Part shown: piece by piece, positions 1-6,391 of the stretch
Layout of the letters: every line of letters begins with the position of its first letter
Numbering within the stretch: position 1 is the stretch's first letter
Source: Dehalococcoidia bacterium
Lineage (GTDB): Bacteria; Chloroflexota; Dehalococcoidia; UBA3495; JAAXIE01
Assembly (NCBI GenBank): GCA_012270525.1
Contig: JAAXIE010000318.1
Location: 1 to 6,919, forward strand
DNA length: 6,919 nucleotides
Direction: 5' to 3'
Translations under genes and position numbers: made by a program
Notes under the pieces: generated by a model
Told to the model about the DNA's origin: nothing
The model's input: the letters and a program-made list of their open reading frames with translations, nothing else
Database searches by the model: none

Positions 1-302
<302 letters not shown>

Positions 303-335
303 GGACACGCACCTCGGATGTTGTTGGATGGGGGT

Positions 336-344
336 ATTCTAGCA
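336..344 (-). promoter_or_regulatory. Extended -10 promoter candidate for uvrA
   Basis: Read on the minus strand, the bases are TGC followed by TAGAAT, an extended -10 element (TGn plus five of six matches to TATAAT). It ends 33 bases before the uvrA ATG, which predicts a leader of roughly 27 bases holding the ribosome site. No -35 hexamer is recognisable 17-18 bases upstream, which is acceptable for an extended -10 promoter. The element overlaps one arm of an inverted repeat. Sequence pattern only. Confidence 0.5.
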
Positions 345-366
345 CCGGACGGCCCCTCGCGGTGCT
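341..366. repeat. Inverted repeat at the uvrA promoter
   Basis: AGCACCG at 341-347 and CGGTGCT at 360-366 form a perfect 7-bp inverted repeat around a 12-base spacer. The left arm covers the TGC of the candidate uvrA -10 element, the usual place for a repressor operator. There is no T-run after it on the minus strand, so it does not look like an intrinsic terminator. It matches neither the E. coli LexA box (CTGT-N8-ACAG) nor the Bacillus-type box. Role unknown. Confidence 0.45.
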
Positions 367-387
367 CGGCCTTGGCCGGTCAACCGA

Positions 388-404
388 ATGTCTCAACCAG
401 ACAT
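388..404. repeat. Small inverted repeat after the biotinyl gene
   Basis: ATGTCT at 388-393 and AGACAT at 399-404 form a perfect 6-bp inverted repeat with a 5-base loop, starting 23 bases past the stop of the biotinyl gene. It could form a small hairpin in the 3' end of that transcript. No U-tract follows, so it is a poor intrinsic terminator. It may instead stabilise the 3' end or bind a protein. Confidence 0.35.
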
Positions 405-426
405 GGGCGTGAGGGACCGAGACACC

Positions 427-843
427 CTACTCCAGTTCCAGGAGGGGTTCTCCGGAAGCGACCTGCTGAAGGGGGGTGACGTGCACGGTCTTGACCACGC
501 CATCTTCCGGGGCGCGGATGCTCTGCTCCATCTTCATCGCCTCGACCACGCACACTTCCTGGCCACGGGAGACGCGGTCGCCAGGACGCACCCTCACCGC
601 GACCACCCGGGCGGGCATGGGGGAACGCAGCACCTTGTCGAGGGCTTGCGGTTCCTGGCGGGCGGGTCGGGGCAGAAGCACTGGCGGCGGGCGCATTTCG
701 GGATGTGCTTCGGGGAACCCCTCGACCTCCACCAGGAAGGTCTGGCCTTCGACGCGCACCCGCACCGGGGAATGCGAAGCATCCTCGATCTCCACGGTCA
801 GCCAGCGGTCGCCGACCCTTACCCGCAGAGTGCGGGGGGTCAC
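427..843 (-). CDS. Stand-alone biotinyl-domain protein (BCCP-like)
   Basis: A 138-residue protein ending in a complete biotinyl/lipoyl-attachment domain (about 72-138). The motif EAMKM at 101-105 puts the biotin on Lys104, followed by the usual APxxGVV turn. Family knowledge: such domains carry CO2 between a biotin carboxylase and a carboxyltransferase (acetyl-CoA, propionyl-CoA or pyruvate carboxylases, or decarboxylases). The strand-rich N-terminal half, with a Pro-rich linker at about 50-65, is more like the biotin subunits of acyl-CoA carboxylases and decarboxylases than like E. coli AccB. The start is GTG at 843-841, overlapping the recO stop as GTGA, with a strong GGAGGG ribosome site at 854-849, five bases upstream. 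No carboxylase, transferase or biotin ligase gene is in the window, so the partner enzyme cannot be named. The domain call is firm; the complex is unknown. Confidence 0.9.
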   Translation of the reverse strand: MTPRTLRVRVGDRWLTVEIEDASHSPVRVRVEGQTFLVEVEGFPEAHPEMRPPPVLLPRPARQEPQALDKVLRSPMPARVVAVRVRPGDRVSRGQEVCVVEAMKMEQSIRAPEDGVVKTVHVTPLQQVASGEPLLELE

Positions 844-1715
844 GGCGACCCTCCGGGGCGGGACCCTGTGCTACTGCGGCCAACAACCGCGGGCGATACC
901 GCCGACTGCCTCACTCCTTCCTCCCTGAAGGCATATGTCTGGCTCTGGGACTCAGCGGTTGAATGCTGTACGTGCTCCATGAAACGACGCGAGCGTATCT
1001 CGTGGTCGGGCCAGTAGGAGAGGAGCACCGAGAGCAGCTTGCTGACCTCGTCGGCCACCGCGTCTTCCAGCTTGAGCCGGTCCGATTCGGCCAACGTCGC
1101 ATTCGACAGGAAGCGCAGCACCTTCAGAGCGTCCACCGACAGTGGGCGCAGCACTACGTTGGCAGGACGGCACTGGTTGCAGACCACCCCACCCGCTTCG
1201 GGGCTGAACTGGTGCGCGCGGGGCGGCAACTCCTCACCGCACTCGACGCAGTCGTATAGCTCCGGCATGAATCCCGACACCCTCAGCAGTTGAATCTCAA
1301 AGCAGCGCAAGACCGCATCGGGGTTCCTGCAGTCCGGCAGCAGACGCAGTGCCTCCAGCAGCAGGTTGTAGATGCTGGCACCGGGGGCTTCCTCCACCGC
1401 ATACCACGAGGCAAGTTCTGCCAGGTAAAGTCCACGGGTGACCCCTCCCAGGTCGGTCTTCAAGAACCCGAAGTTCTCCAGTACCTGCGCTTGGGAAACA
1501 TAGCTGAACTCGTTGCCCTTTGACAGCAGGACCTCCACCTGCGTCAGCGGTTCCAGGTGCCCGACCAGCTTGCTGGTGGTCTTGCGGGCCCCACGAGCTA
1601 CGGCCCGCACCTTCCCCTCGTCGCTGGTGAGAACTGTCACCATCAGATCCGCCTCCCCCAACGGCTTGGAGTGCAGCACGAGACCCTGGCGCCGGAACTG
1701 CCTCGGTAGGGCCAT
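840..1715 (-). CDS. recO: RecO, DNA repair and recombination mediator
   Basis: RecO binds single-stranded DNA and SSB and, with RecR, loads RecA in the RecF pathway of gap repair. The 291-residue protein begins with an OB-fold (about 1-80) carrying the family pattern GLVLHSKPLGEADLMVTVLT. A helical domain follows, with a four-cysteine zinc site at C156-x2-C159 and C179-x2-C182, as in Deinococcus RecO. I chose the ATG at 1715-1713, four bases after the recR stop, because it gives the normal N-terminus. A longer in-frame start at 1802 would overlap recR by 83 bases and add a non-conserved leader. The ribosome site is weak, so coupling to recR is likely. The last ~35 residues (from about 256) are polar, low in complexity and make the protein longer than the usual 240-270. 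The stop overlaps the GTG of the biotinyl gene. Confidence 0.95.
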   Translation of the reverse strand: MALPRQFRRQGLVLHSKPLGEADLMVTVLTSDEGKVRAVARGARKTTSKLVGHLEPLTQVEVLLSKGNEFSYVSQAQVLENFGFLKTDLGGVTRGLYLAELASWYAVEEAPGASIYNLLLEALRLLPDCRNPDAVLRCFEIQLLRVSGFMPELYDCVECGEELPPRAHQFSPEAGGVVCNQCRPANVVLRPLSVDALKVLRFLSNATLAESDRLKLEDAVADEVSKLLSVLLSYWPDHEIRSRRFMEHVQHSTAESQSQTYAFREEGVRQSAVSPAVVGRSSTGSRPGGSP

Positions 1716-1719
1716 CGCG

Positions 1720-2325
1720 CTAGAGCTCGGTACGGCCCTGGAAGGCGCGGGAAAGAGTCGTCTGGTCGGCGTACTCCAGGTCGCCCCCCACGGGCAGCCC
1801 ACGGGCGAGATGCGTCACCCTGGCACCCGACGGGCTGACGCTGCGCTGGATATACATGGCCGTGGCCTCACCTTCCAGCGTAGGGTTGGTCGCGATGATG
1901 ACCTCCTCGACGCTGGAGTCGGCCATCCGGGCCGCCAATTCCCGCAGCTTCAGCTCCTCTGGGCCCACGCCATTCATGGGAGAAATCACTCCGTGCAGCA
2001 CATGGTACAGACCACGATAGCAATTGGTGCGCTCCACCGCCAGAATGTCCAGGGGTCCTTCCACCACGCACAATTGCGTCTGGTCACGACGCGGATCAGA
2101 GCAAATGGCGCAGGGGTCCACGTCGGTTAGATTCTGGCACATGGAGCAGAAGAAGACCCGCTCCTTCACCCCCATAACGGCCTCTGCCAAGGCCTCGGCC
2201 GCATCAGGGACCCGTATCAGATGATAGGCCAGACGTTGCGCGCTCTTCGGGCCTACCCCGGGCAGCTTGTTCAACTCCCCGATGAGCCGAGCCACGGAAG
2301 GGGCTGTGGATGGCAGGTTTTCCAT
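1720..2325 (-). CDS. recR: RecR, recombination mediator
   Basis: RecR forms a ring-shaped clamp on DNA and acts with RecO (and RecF) to load RecA on SSB-coated gaps. The 201-residue length is typical. Domains in order: a helix-hairpin-helix with LPGVGPKSAQR at 21-31; a zinc finger with C60-x2-C63-x8-C72-x2-C75; a Toprim domain starting at LCVVEGPLDI (about 85-94; E89 and D93) and including ATNPTLEGEAT at about 145-155; and the conserved C-terminal tail ADQTTLSRAFQGR. The ATG at 2325-2323 lies 19 bases after the stop of the YbaB gene, with a modest GGAAG site upstream. It sits in the common dnaX-ybaB-recR order, here followed directly by recO, which places both RecOR partners side by side. Confidence 0.97.
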   Translation of the reverse strand: MENLPSTAPSVARLIGELNKLPGVGPKSAQRLAYHLIRVPDAAEALAEAVMGVKERVFFCSMCQNLTDVDPCAICSDPRRDQTQLCVVEGPLDILAVERTNCYRGLYHVLHGVISPMNGVGPEELKLRELAARMADSSVEEVIIATNPTLEGEATAMYIQRSVSPSGARVTHLARGLPVGGDLEYADQTTLSRAFQGRTEL

Positions 2326-2344
2326 CGCTGGACTTCCGGCCCCC

Positions 2345-2695
2345 TTAGGACAACCCCGGTATGTCGATTCCGCCGGTCAGCGACGAGAAGCGCGCCGATG
2401 CCATCTCGTTGGCCTTGCTCATGGCGTCGTTGACGGCGGCGACAATCAGGTCCTGCAGCAGGTCCACGTCCTCAGCAGCTTCGGGAGCGATCTCGATCGC
2501 CTGCACTGTCTGCTTGCCGGTGACAACCACCCTTACCGCACCCCCGCCCGCGGTGCCCTCCACGGTCAGCGACTCCAGTTCTTCCTGCACCTTCTGCAAC
2601 ATCGCCAACTGCTGTTGCTGCTGGCCTTGCGCCGCCGCCGGAAGCGAGGCTCCCCCTTGGAAGCGTTGTGCTTGTCGTCTCAAGCGTCGGTTCAT
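2345..2695 (-). CDS. ybaB: YbaB/EbfC family nucleoid-associated protein
   Basis: Members of this family are small dimeric DNA-binding proteins with a tweezer-like shape, almost always encoded between dnaX and recR. This copy has 116 residues. It shows the family core: a coiled N-terminal helix (MLQKVQEELESLTVEG at about 32-47), GGGAVRVVVTGKQTVQAIEI strands at about 50-69, the helix DLLQDLIVAAVNDAMSKANE (about 78-97), and the C-terminal SLTGGIDIPGL signature. Between a family-like start (MNRRLRRQAQRFQ) and the core helix lies a Gly/Ala/Gln-rich stretch at about 14-29 with five consecutive Gln, which looks like an insertion. The ATG overlaps the dnaX stop as ATGA, and a GGAGGA ribosome site lies at 2710-2705, nine bases upstream, supporting this start rather than the internal Met32. 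Confidence 0.93.
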   Translation of the reverse strand: MNRRLRRQAQRFQGGASLPAAAQGQQQQQLAMLQKVQEELESLTVEGTAGGGAVRVVVTGKQTVQAIEIAPEAAEDVDLLQDLIVAAVNDAMSKANEMASARFSSLTGGIDIPGLS

Positions 2696-4350
2696 TGAGT
2701 CTGGTCCTCCACGATCCTGGCACCGAGGTTCTTGGCATACCGCACCAAGGGGCTCTCCGTGGCTGGCGATGGCCCGTTGCGCCCATTGGAGTCCTCGGCT
2801 AGGACCAGGTTAAGTTCGTAAGCGGTACCCAAGGCTTCCTCCAATGCAGCCCTCACGGTGCGCATCCCTTGCGGGTCTTCCAGCTCTTCCTGGAGCCTCT
2901 CCAGGTGGGAGCGGTGTGCGAAAGTCAGGGTCAACTGGTCGCCGTTGGGCGTCTGCTCCTTGCAGTCCCGCAGGAGGGCCCCGATGTTGAACCTGCGCCC
3001 CTTGGCCCGACTTAAGGCCTTCACCAGAACGTCCCACCCCTCGATCGCTGGCACGGCCGCCACTGCGGGCGTGGAGGCCATCTCCGGCCCGGGGGCTGTC
3101 GGAGTCGGAGCAGGCACCCCGCCACGACTCCTGTCCATCGGTGGCGGGGGACTGTCGTTGCTGGCCCGAGCGGCAGGTGGAGCAGCAGGTCTAGGATTGG
3201 CCTGTTGCTGCGAAGGCGTACGACGCGCCGCCGGGGGCCTGATGGGTGGGGCAGCGGGAGAAGAGACGACCACCGGGGTATCGAGACACGTCTCCACCAT
3301 TGCCAGTTCCAAGGGCAGGGGCGACGGAGCATCGCGACGCAGGTCCACGTTGGCGAAAAGTCGCAGGGCTTTGGCCACCCGTTCCGAGTCTGTCTTGGAA
3401 GCAAGGGACGCCACCTCTGCCATCACGTCGGCGGGCAGATCGAGGGATTCGCCAGCACCCCACTGTTGCACCATCACCGCCCGCAACAATTCCAAGGCTT
3501 GGCGGTGAAGCTGGCGCAGGTCCGCCCCTTCCCAAGCAGCCCTGTTCAGGGCACCCAAGGCGGAAGCCGAGTTTCCAGCCAGCAGGCACTGCACCATCTC
3601 CAGGGCCTGCCCCGTTTCCCCGATGCCCAGCAACTCCAGCACTCCGTCCAGGGTCACCGGCGACCCATACGACACCACCACCTGCTCCAGCATATTCTCG
3701 GCATCCCGCAGGCTGCCCCCAGAATTGCGGGCCAACGCCTGAAGGGCGGCTTGGTCCGCGGTGACGCCTTCCTCGCGGCACACATGGTCGAGCCGGGCCA
3801 CGATGCCCGCCAAGGGTATGCGCCGGAAATCGAATCGCTGGCAGCGGGATACGATGGTGGCAGGCAGCTTGTAGGGTTCGGTGGTGCAGAGGACGAACAG
3901 GGCATGGGCAGGAGGTTCCTCCAGCGTCTTGAGGAAGGCGTTGGCGGCCTCGGTGGTGAGCATGTGCACTTCGTCGACGATGTACACCTTGCGCTCGCCC
4001 TCGCCCGGAGAGAAGTTGACCCGGTCGAGGATGTTCCGCATGTCGTCGATGCGACGATGGCTGGCAGCATCGAACTCAATCACATCAAGCAGGTTGCCCG
4101 CGGTGACCGCTACGCAGGTGGGGCACACATCGCAGGGATCGCCGTCCTCCGGCTGGCGGCAGTTGACCGCCTTCGCAAGCAGGCGTCCTGTGGTCGTCTT
4201 GCCGGTACCCCGTGGCCCGCAGAACAGGTAGGCATGTCCCACCCTCTGCTGGGCTACCGCATGACGCAGGGTGGTGACCACGTGCTCCTGGCCCGTGAGG
4301 TCGCTGAACCTCTGCGGACGCCACTTCCGCGAGTACACCAGCGACGTCAT
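2692..4350 (-). CDS. dnaX: DNA polymerase III subunit gamma/tau (clamp loader)
   Basis: DnaX is the AAA+ motor subunit of the clamp loader that places the sliding clamp on primed DNA and organises the replisome. The 552-residue protein starts with the typical YSRKWRPQRFSDLTGQEHV. It has Walker A GPRGTGKT at 45-52, a zinc site C64, C73, C76, C79, Walker B IVDEVH at 124-129, sensor 1 TT at 156-157, the SRC motif with the arginine finger R169, and sensor 2 GGSLRDAEN with R215. A collar-like helical domain runs to about 357, then a Pro/Ala-rich linker at about 358-433, and a conserved C-terminal tau-like region at about 434-552 that ends with the family pattern SPLVRYAKNLGARIVE. Start ATGA overlaps the ybeY stop; the stop overlaps the YbaB start. 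I saw no A-rich slippery heptamer, so there is no sign of a programmed frameshift making a short gamma form. Confidence 0.97.
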   Translation of the reverse strand: MTSLVYSRKWRPQRFSDLTGQEHVVTTLRHAVAQQRVGHAYLFCGPRGTGKTTTGRLLAKAVNCRQPEDGDPCDVCPTCVAVTAGNLLDVIEFDAASHRRIDDMRNILDRVNFSPGEGERKVYIVDEVHMLTTEAANAFLKTLEEPPAHALFVLCTTEPYKLPATIVSRCQRFDFRRIPLAGIVARLDHVCREEGVTADQAALQALARNSGGSLRDAENMLEQVVVSYGSPVTLDGVLELLGIGETGQALEMVQCLLAGNSASALGALNRAAWEGADLRQLHRQALELLRAVMVQQWGAGESLDLPADVMAEVASLASKTDSERVAKALRLFANVDLRRDAPSPLPLELAMVETCLDTPVVVSSPAAPPIRPPAARRTPSQQQANPRPAAPPAARASNDSPPPPMDRSRGGVPAPTPTAPGPEMASTPAVAAVPAIEGWDVLVKALSRAKGRRFNIGALLRDCKEQTPNGDQLTLTFAHRSHLERLQEELEDPQGMRTVRAALEEALGTAYELNLVLAEDSNGRNGPSPATESPLVRYAKNLGARIVEDQTQ

Positions 4351-4961
4351 GGCTTCATCTCGACCATCGGCACCGTCGACCGGGAAGCGTCCTTCGAGGA
4401 GTTCTTCCGGATGCCACGCAGAGCCTCCGCCTCTCTGGCCTTCATCTGGGCCTCTTCTTCAGGTTCCAGGTGATCGAAGCCCGCCAGGTGGAGAACCCCA
4501 TGGACTATGAGGAGGGCAAGCTCGTCCTCGGTGTCTGCCCCGCGGGCCTCGGCTTGCCTCCGGGCTTGCGGATAGGATATCACCACCTCTCCCAAGGGGT
4601 GATGGTCCTGCACTAGGGTGGCATCCGCTGGCCACGGGACCTCCGTTGCGCCACTGGGCGGAGGCTCATCTTCACCCTCCCAATGGCCCTCGTGGTCCCA
4701 AGCAAAGGAGAGGACGTCTGTCACCTCGTCAGCCCCCCTGTACTCCTGGTTCAGCCGTCGCAGCGTGTCGTCGTCGGTTATCACCAACCCCATCTGCACT
4801 GGCGAGTCACCAAGGCATTCCCTTGCCAACACGGCCGATCTGATGCCGGAGAGCGCGACCCGGCGCAGCCAGCGTCGAGAGGGAGCCGGTCCGTGGTCCG
4901 ACGCAGGGGCCGGTACATACAGCACGGTGATATTGACTTGGTGCGCCAGCTTCTTTGCCAA
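4347..4961 (-). CDS. ybeY: YbeY, rRNA maturation endoribonuclease
   Basis: YbeY is a zinc-dependent single-strand endoribonuclease involved in 16S rRNA 3'-end maturation and ribosome quality control. The 204-residue protein carries both family signatures: LNQEYRGADEVTDVLSF at 70-86, and the zinc motif HGVLHLAGFDH at 154-164, with ligands H154, H158 and H164. Between them, before LGEVVISY, is an acidic, Pro-rich stretch of about 34 residues (88-121) longer than in most homologues I recall. The best start is TTG at 4961-4959: the upstream frame has no ATG or GTG nearby, and a GGCGAGG ribosome site lies five bases before the TTG. The C-terminal tail (about 183-204) is polar. It is the first gene of the cluster; its stop overlaps the dnaX ATG. 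In many bacteria ybeY sits with phoH or era; next to dnaX is less usual. Confidence 0.94.
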   Translation of the reverse strand: MAKKLAHQVNITVLYVPAPASDHGPAPSRRWLRRVALSGIRSAVLARECLGDSPVQMGLVITDDDTLRRLNQEYRGADEVTDVLSFAWDHEGHWEGEDEPPPSGATEVPWPADATLVQDHHPLGEVVISYPQARRQAEARGADTEDELALLIVHGVLHLAGFDHLEPEEEAQMKAREAEALRGIRKNSSKDASRSTVPMVEMKP

Positions 4962-4995
4962 TGGGGCCTCGCCATTCGGGTGTGCACGCGCTGGG

Positions 4996-5025
4996 ATGTT
5001 AGCACGGGGTTTTGGGGGCCTTCAA
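4996..5025 (-). promoter_or_regulatory. Promoter candidate for the ybeY-dnaX-ybaB-recR-recO cluster
   Basis: On the minus strand there is TTGAAG at 5025-5020 (four of six to TTGACA), an 18-base spacer, and TGC-TAACAT at 5004-4996, an extended -10 (TAACAT is four of six to TATAAT). It lies inside the 77-base gap between the metallopeptidase-like gene and ybeY. The -10 ends 34 bases before the TTG start of ybeY, predicting a leader of about 28 bases with the GGCGAGG ribosome site near its end. The arrangement is very like that in front of uvrA. Pattern-based only. Confidence 0.5.
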
Positions 5026-5038
5026 GGAAGTTCTGTCG

Positions 5039-6298
5039 CTATCCGTCCATGCCCAACGGCACCGGCGGAAGCCCCGCAACGTATTCCTCGAACTCGGCGT
5101 ACGTCCCGAACTGGGACATGGTGCGCACAAACTGCCCCACGGACGCCGACCGCAGCCTCACCCGCTCCACCTGCCCTTGGATCGGACTGGTGGAAGCTGG
5201 GCTGGAACCGTAGGAGCCGTGAAATGCGAAATAGGCTTGGTTCAGCTTGCGCAGATAGTAGCCGTTCTGCACGAATACCAACCTTCGCTCCTCCATGAAG
5301 CTCTCCGCTTCACCGATAGACCCCTCTGCCAGCAGCCGGTCCACTTCGAGACGGGTCGCACGCATCTCGCGATTGAAGGCGAAGACTTCCGGGTCGTCCG
5401 GAGTACTGCCATCCGCCGGATGGGCCAGGCCAGGCGGAGCCTCGCCTGTTATTGCTTGGTAGACCACGGCACCCAGCTCATCTCCCGCAAGGTCAGCCGC
5501 CGTCTCGTTGAGGGTGGTCATGGTGGAGTTGGCAAAGTAGTTGCGACCGAGGGGCCGGAAGAACCAGTACTGGTGCAGCCACTCGTGCACCGTAATGGCG
5601 ACCAGATGATGCAGGTTGGCATTGGGGTCCACCATGCTGGGGTAGCTGGCCAAGCCCCCAGCGCGAAGCACCAGGGCCGCTAGGTCCTGCTCCTCCAGTA
5701 TCCGAGTTTCCAGGCCTTCCATCTCCGACACCGTCATACGATTGTTCAACAGGAAGGAGTCCTGCCTCTCGATACGATCCCTGGGTGAGACTACCAGCAC
5801 CAAGGGCGTGCTGGTGAACACCACGTCCACCGGCGGGAACACCCCACCCCAGAGCGAGCCCAACCCTTCCTGTTTCAGCACCGCCGCGACCTGCGACTCC
5901 ATCGCAGCCTGTGCCCGGGGACTGAGAGCGTCCATGCGTCGCTGCAACTCGCCGATGCGTGCTTGGGCAGGGCCGTCGTCGAAACCGGACGCCACTGCCC
6001 GGTCCAACTCGGCCTTGGCCGCCCGCAACTGTTCCGCCAGCGCGGTGAACCGGTGCAGCAACTCTGCGTCCTGGGTCTGATCGCCGGAAGCCCAGGGCAG
6101 TGCTTGGGCCATCCGGTGCCACCACTTGTCGGGAAGATTGGCCAGTTCCCACTGCACCAAGCGGAACTCGTAGGGAGCGACGGCCAAGTCCAGCGGGGAA
6201 TACACCGCTGGACTGTTGCCCAAGGCCAGAAGGACGAGGGCGATCACCAGCAGGCGCAGCCCCCTGCCCACGGCGCGAATTTGGGTCCACATCGCCAT
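5039..6298 (-). CDS. Membrane-anchored protein with HExxH zinc-metallopeptidase signature, unknown family
   Basis: I do not recognise this 419-residue protein as a named family. It has one N-terminal hydrophobic segment (about 14-27) after a positively charged start, so it is probably an uncleaved membrane anchor or signal sequence with the rest outside the cytoplasm. Residues about 78-135 are charged and helical, likely coiled coil. A catalytic-type centre follows: HEWLH at 238-242, then NETAAD with E265 and D269. HExxH plus a downstream Glu in an NExxxD setting is the pattern of gluzincin zinc proteases, though the 22-residue spacing from the second His to the Glu differs from the 18-19 usual in M1 and M4 enzymes. 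The C-terminal part (about 300-419) has helical stretches with many charged residues and a conserved-looking LNQAYFAFHGSYG at 352-364. The ATG at 6298-6296 (or the next Met, codon 3) lacks a clear ribosome site. Same strand as ybeY, 77 bases upstream, but probably a separate unit. Confidence 0.8.
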   Translation of the reverse strand: MAMWTQIRAVGRGLRLLVIALVLLALGNSPAVYSPLDLAVAPYEFRLVQWELANLPDKWWHRMAQALPWASGDQTQDAELLHRFTALAEQLRAAKAELDRAVASGFDDGPAQARIGELQRRMDALSPRAQAAMESQVAAVLKQEGLGSLWGGVFPPVDVVFTSTPLVLVVSPRDRIERQDSFLLNNRMTVSEMEGLETRILEEQDLAALVLRAGGLASYPSMVDPNANLHHLVAITVHEWLHQYWFFRPLGRNYFANSTMTTLNETAADLAGDELGAVVYQAITGEAPPGLAHPADGSTPDDPEVFAFNREMRATRLEVDRLLAEGSIGEAESFMEERRLVFVQNGYYLRKLNQAYFAFHGSYGSSPASTSPIQGQVERVRLRSASVGQFVRTMSQFGTYAEFEEYVAGLPPVPLGMDG

Positions 6299-6371
6299 GG
6301 TCTAAGTCTAAGGCTTGCTCGGGTTATGAGTGGAGACTCCTGCCGTTGCGCGGGGCTCGGCGCGCCCCCGC

Positions 6372-6391
6372 ATGGCGGCTTCTTGCGCCAT
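6372..6391. repeat. Inverted repeat near the EF-G-like promoter
   Basis: ATGGCG at 6372-6377 and CGCCAT at 6386-6391 form a perfect 6-bp inverted repeat with an 8-base spacer. The right arm overlaps the proposed -35 of the plus-strand promoter at 6383-6388. It lies between two divergent genes and could be an operator for either; short GC-rich repeats also arise by chance at this base composition. Confidence 0.3.

Noticed and set aside
1716..1802. Longer recO start at 1802
   Set aside because: It would overlap recR by 83 bases and add 29 residues of translated recR sequence in another frame; the ATG at 1715 gives the standard RecO N-terminus.
2692..3300. Programmed frameshift in dnaX to make a gamma form
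   Set aside because: I found no A-rich slippery heptamer in the linker region, and the C-terminal tau-like region is in the same frame with a conserved ending.
3205..4473. Long plus-strand reading frame (422 codons) opposite dnaX
   Set aside because: It lies antisense to a dnaX gene with all AAA+ motifs intact, and its translation shows no domain or motif. Long antisense frames are common in GC-rich genes.
5005..5020. G4-T4-G5 run on the plus strand in the gap before ybeY
   Set aside because: Only two G-runs are present, too few for an intramolecular quadruplex; it sits within the spacer of the promoter candidate and is likely incidental.
6300..6312. Tandem GTCTAA hexamer directly upstream of the HExxH gene start
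   Set aside because: Two copies of six bases are weak evidence for anything. It places stop codons before the ATG and does not resemble a ribosome site.
6350..6371. GC-only inverted repeat GCGGGG/CCCCGC in the divergent gap
   Set aside because: A 6-bp stem made only of G and C is expected by chance in such GC-rich DNA, and it has no T-run and no clear placement relative to a promoter.
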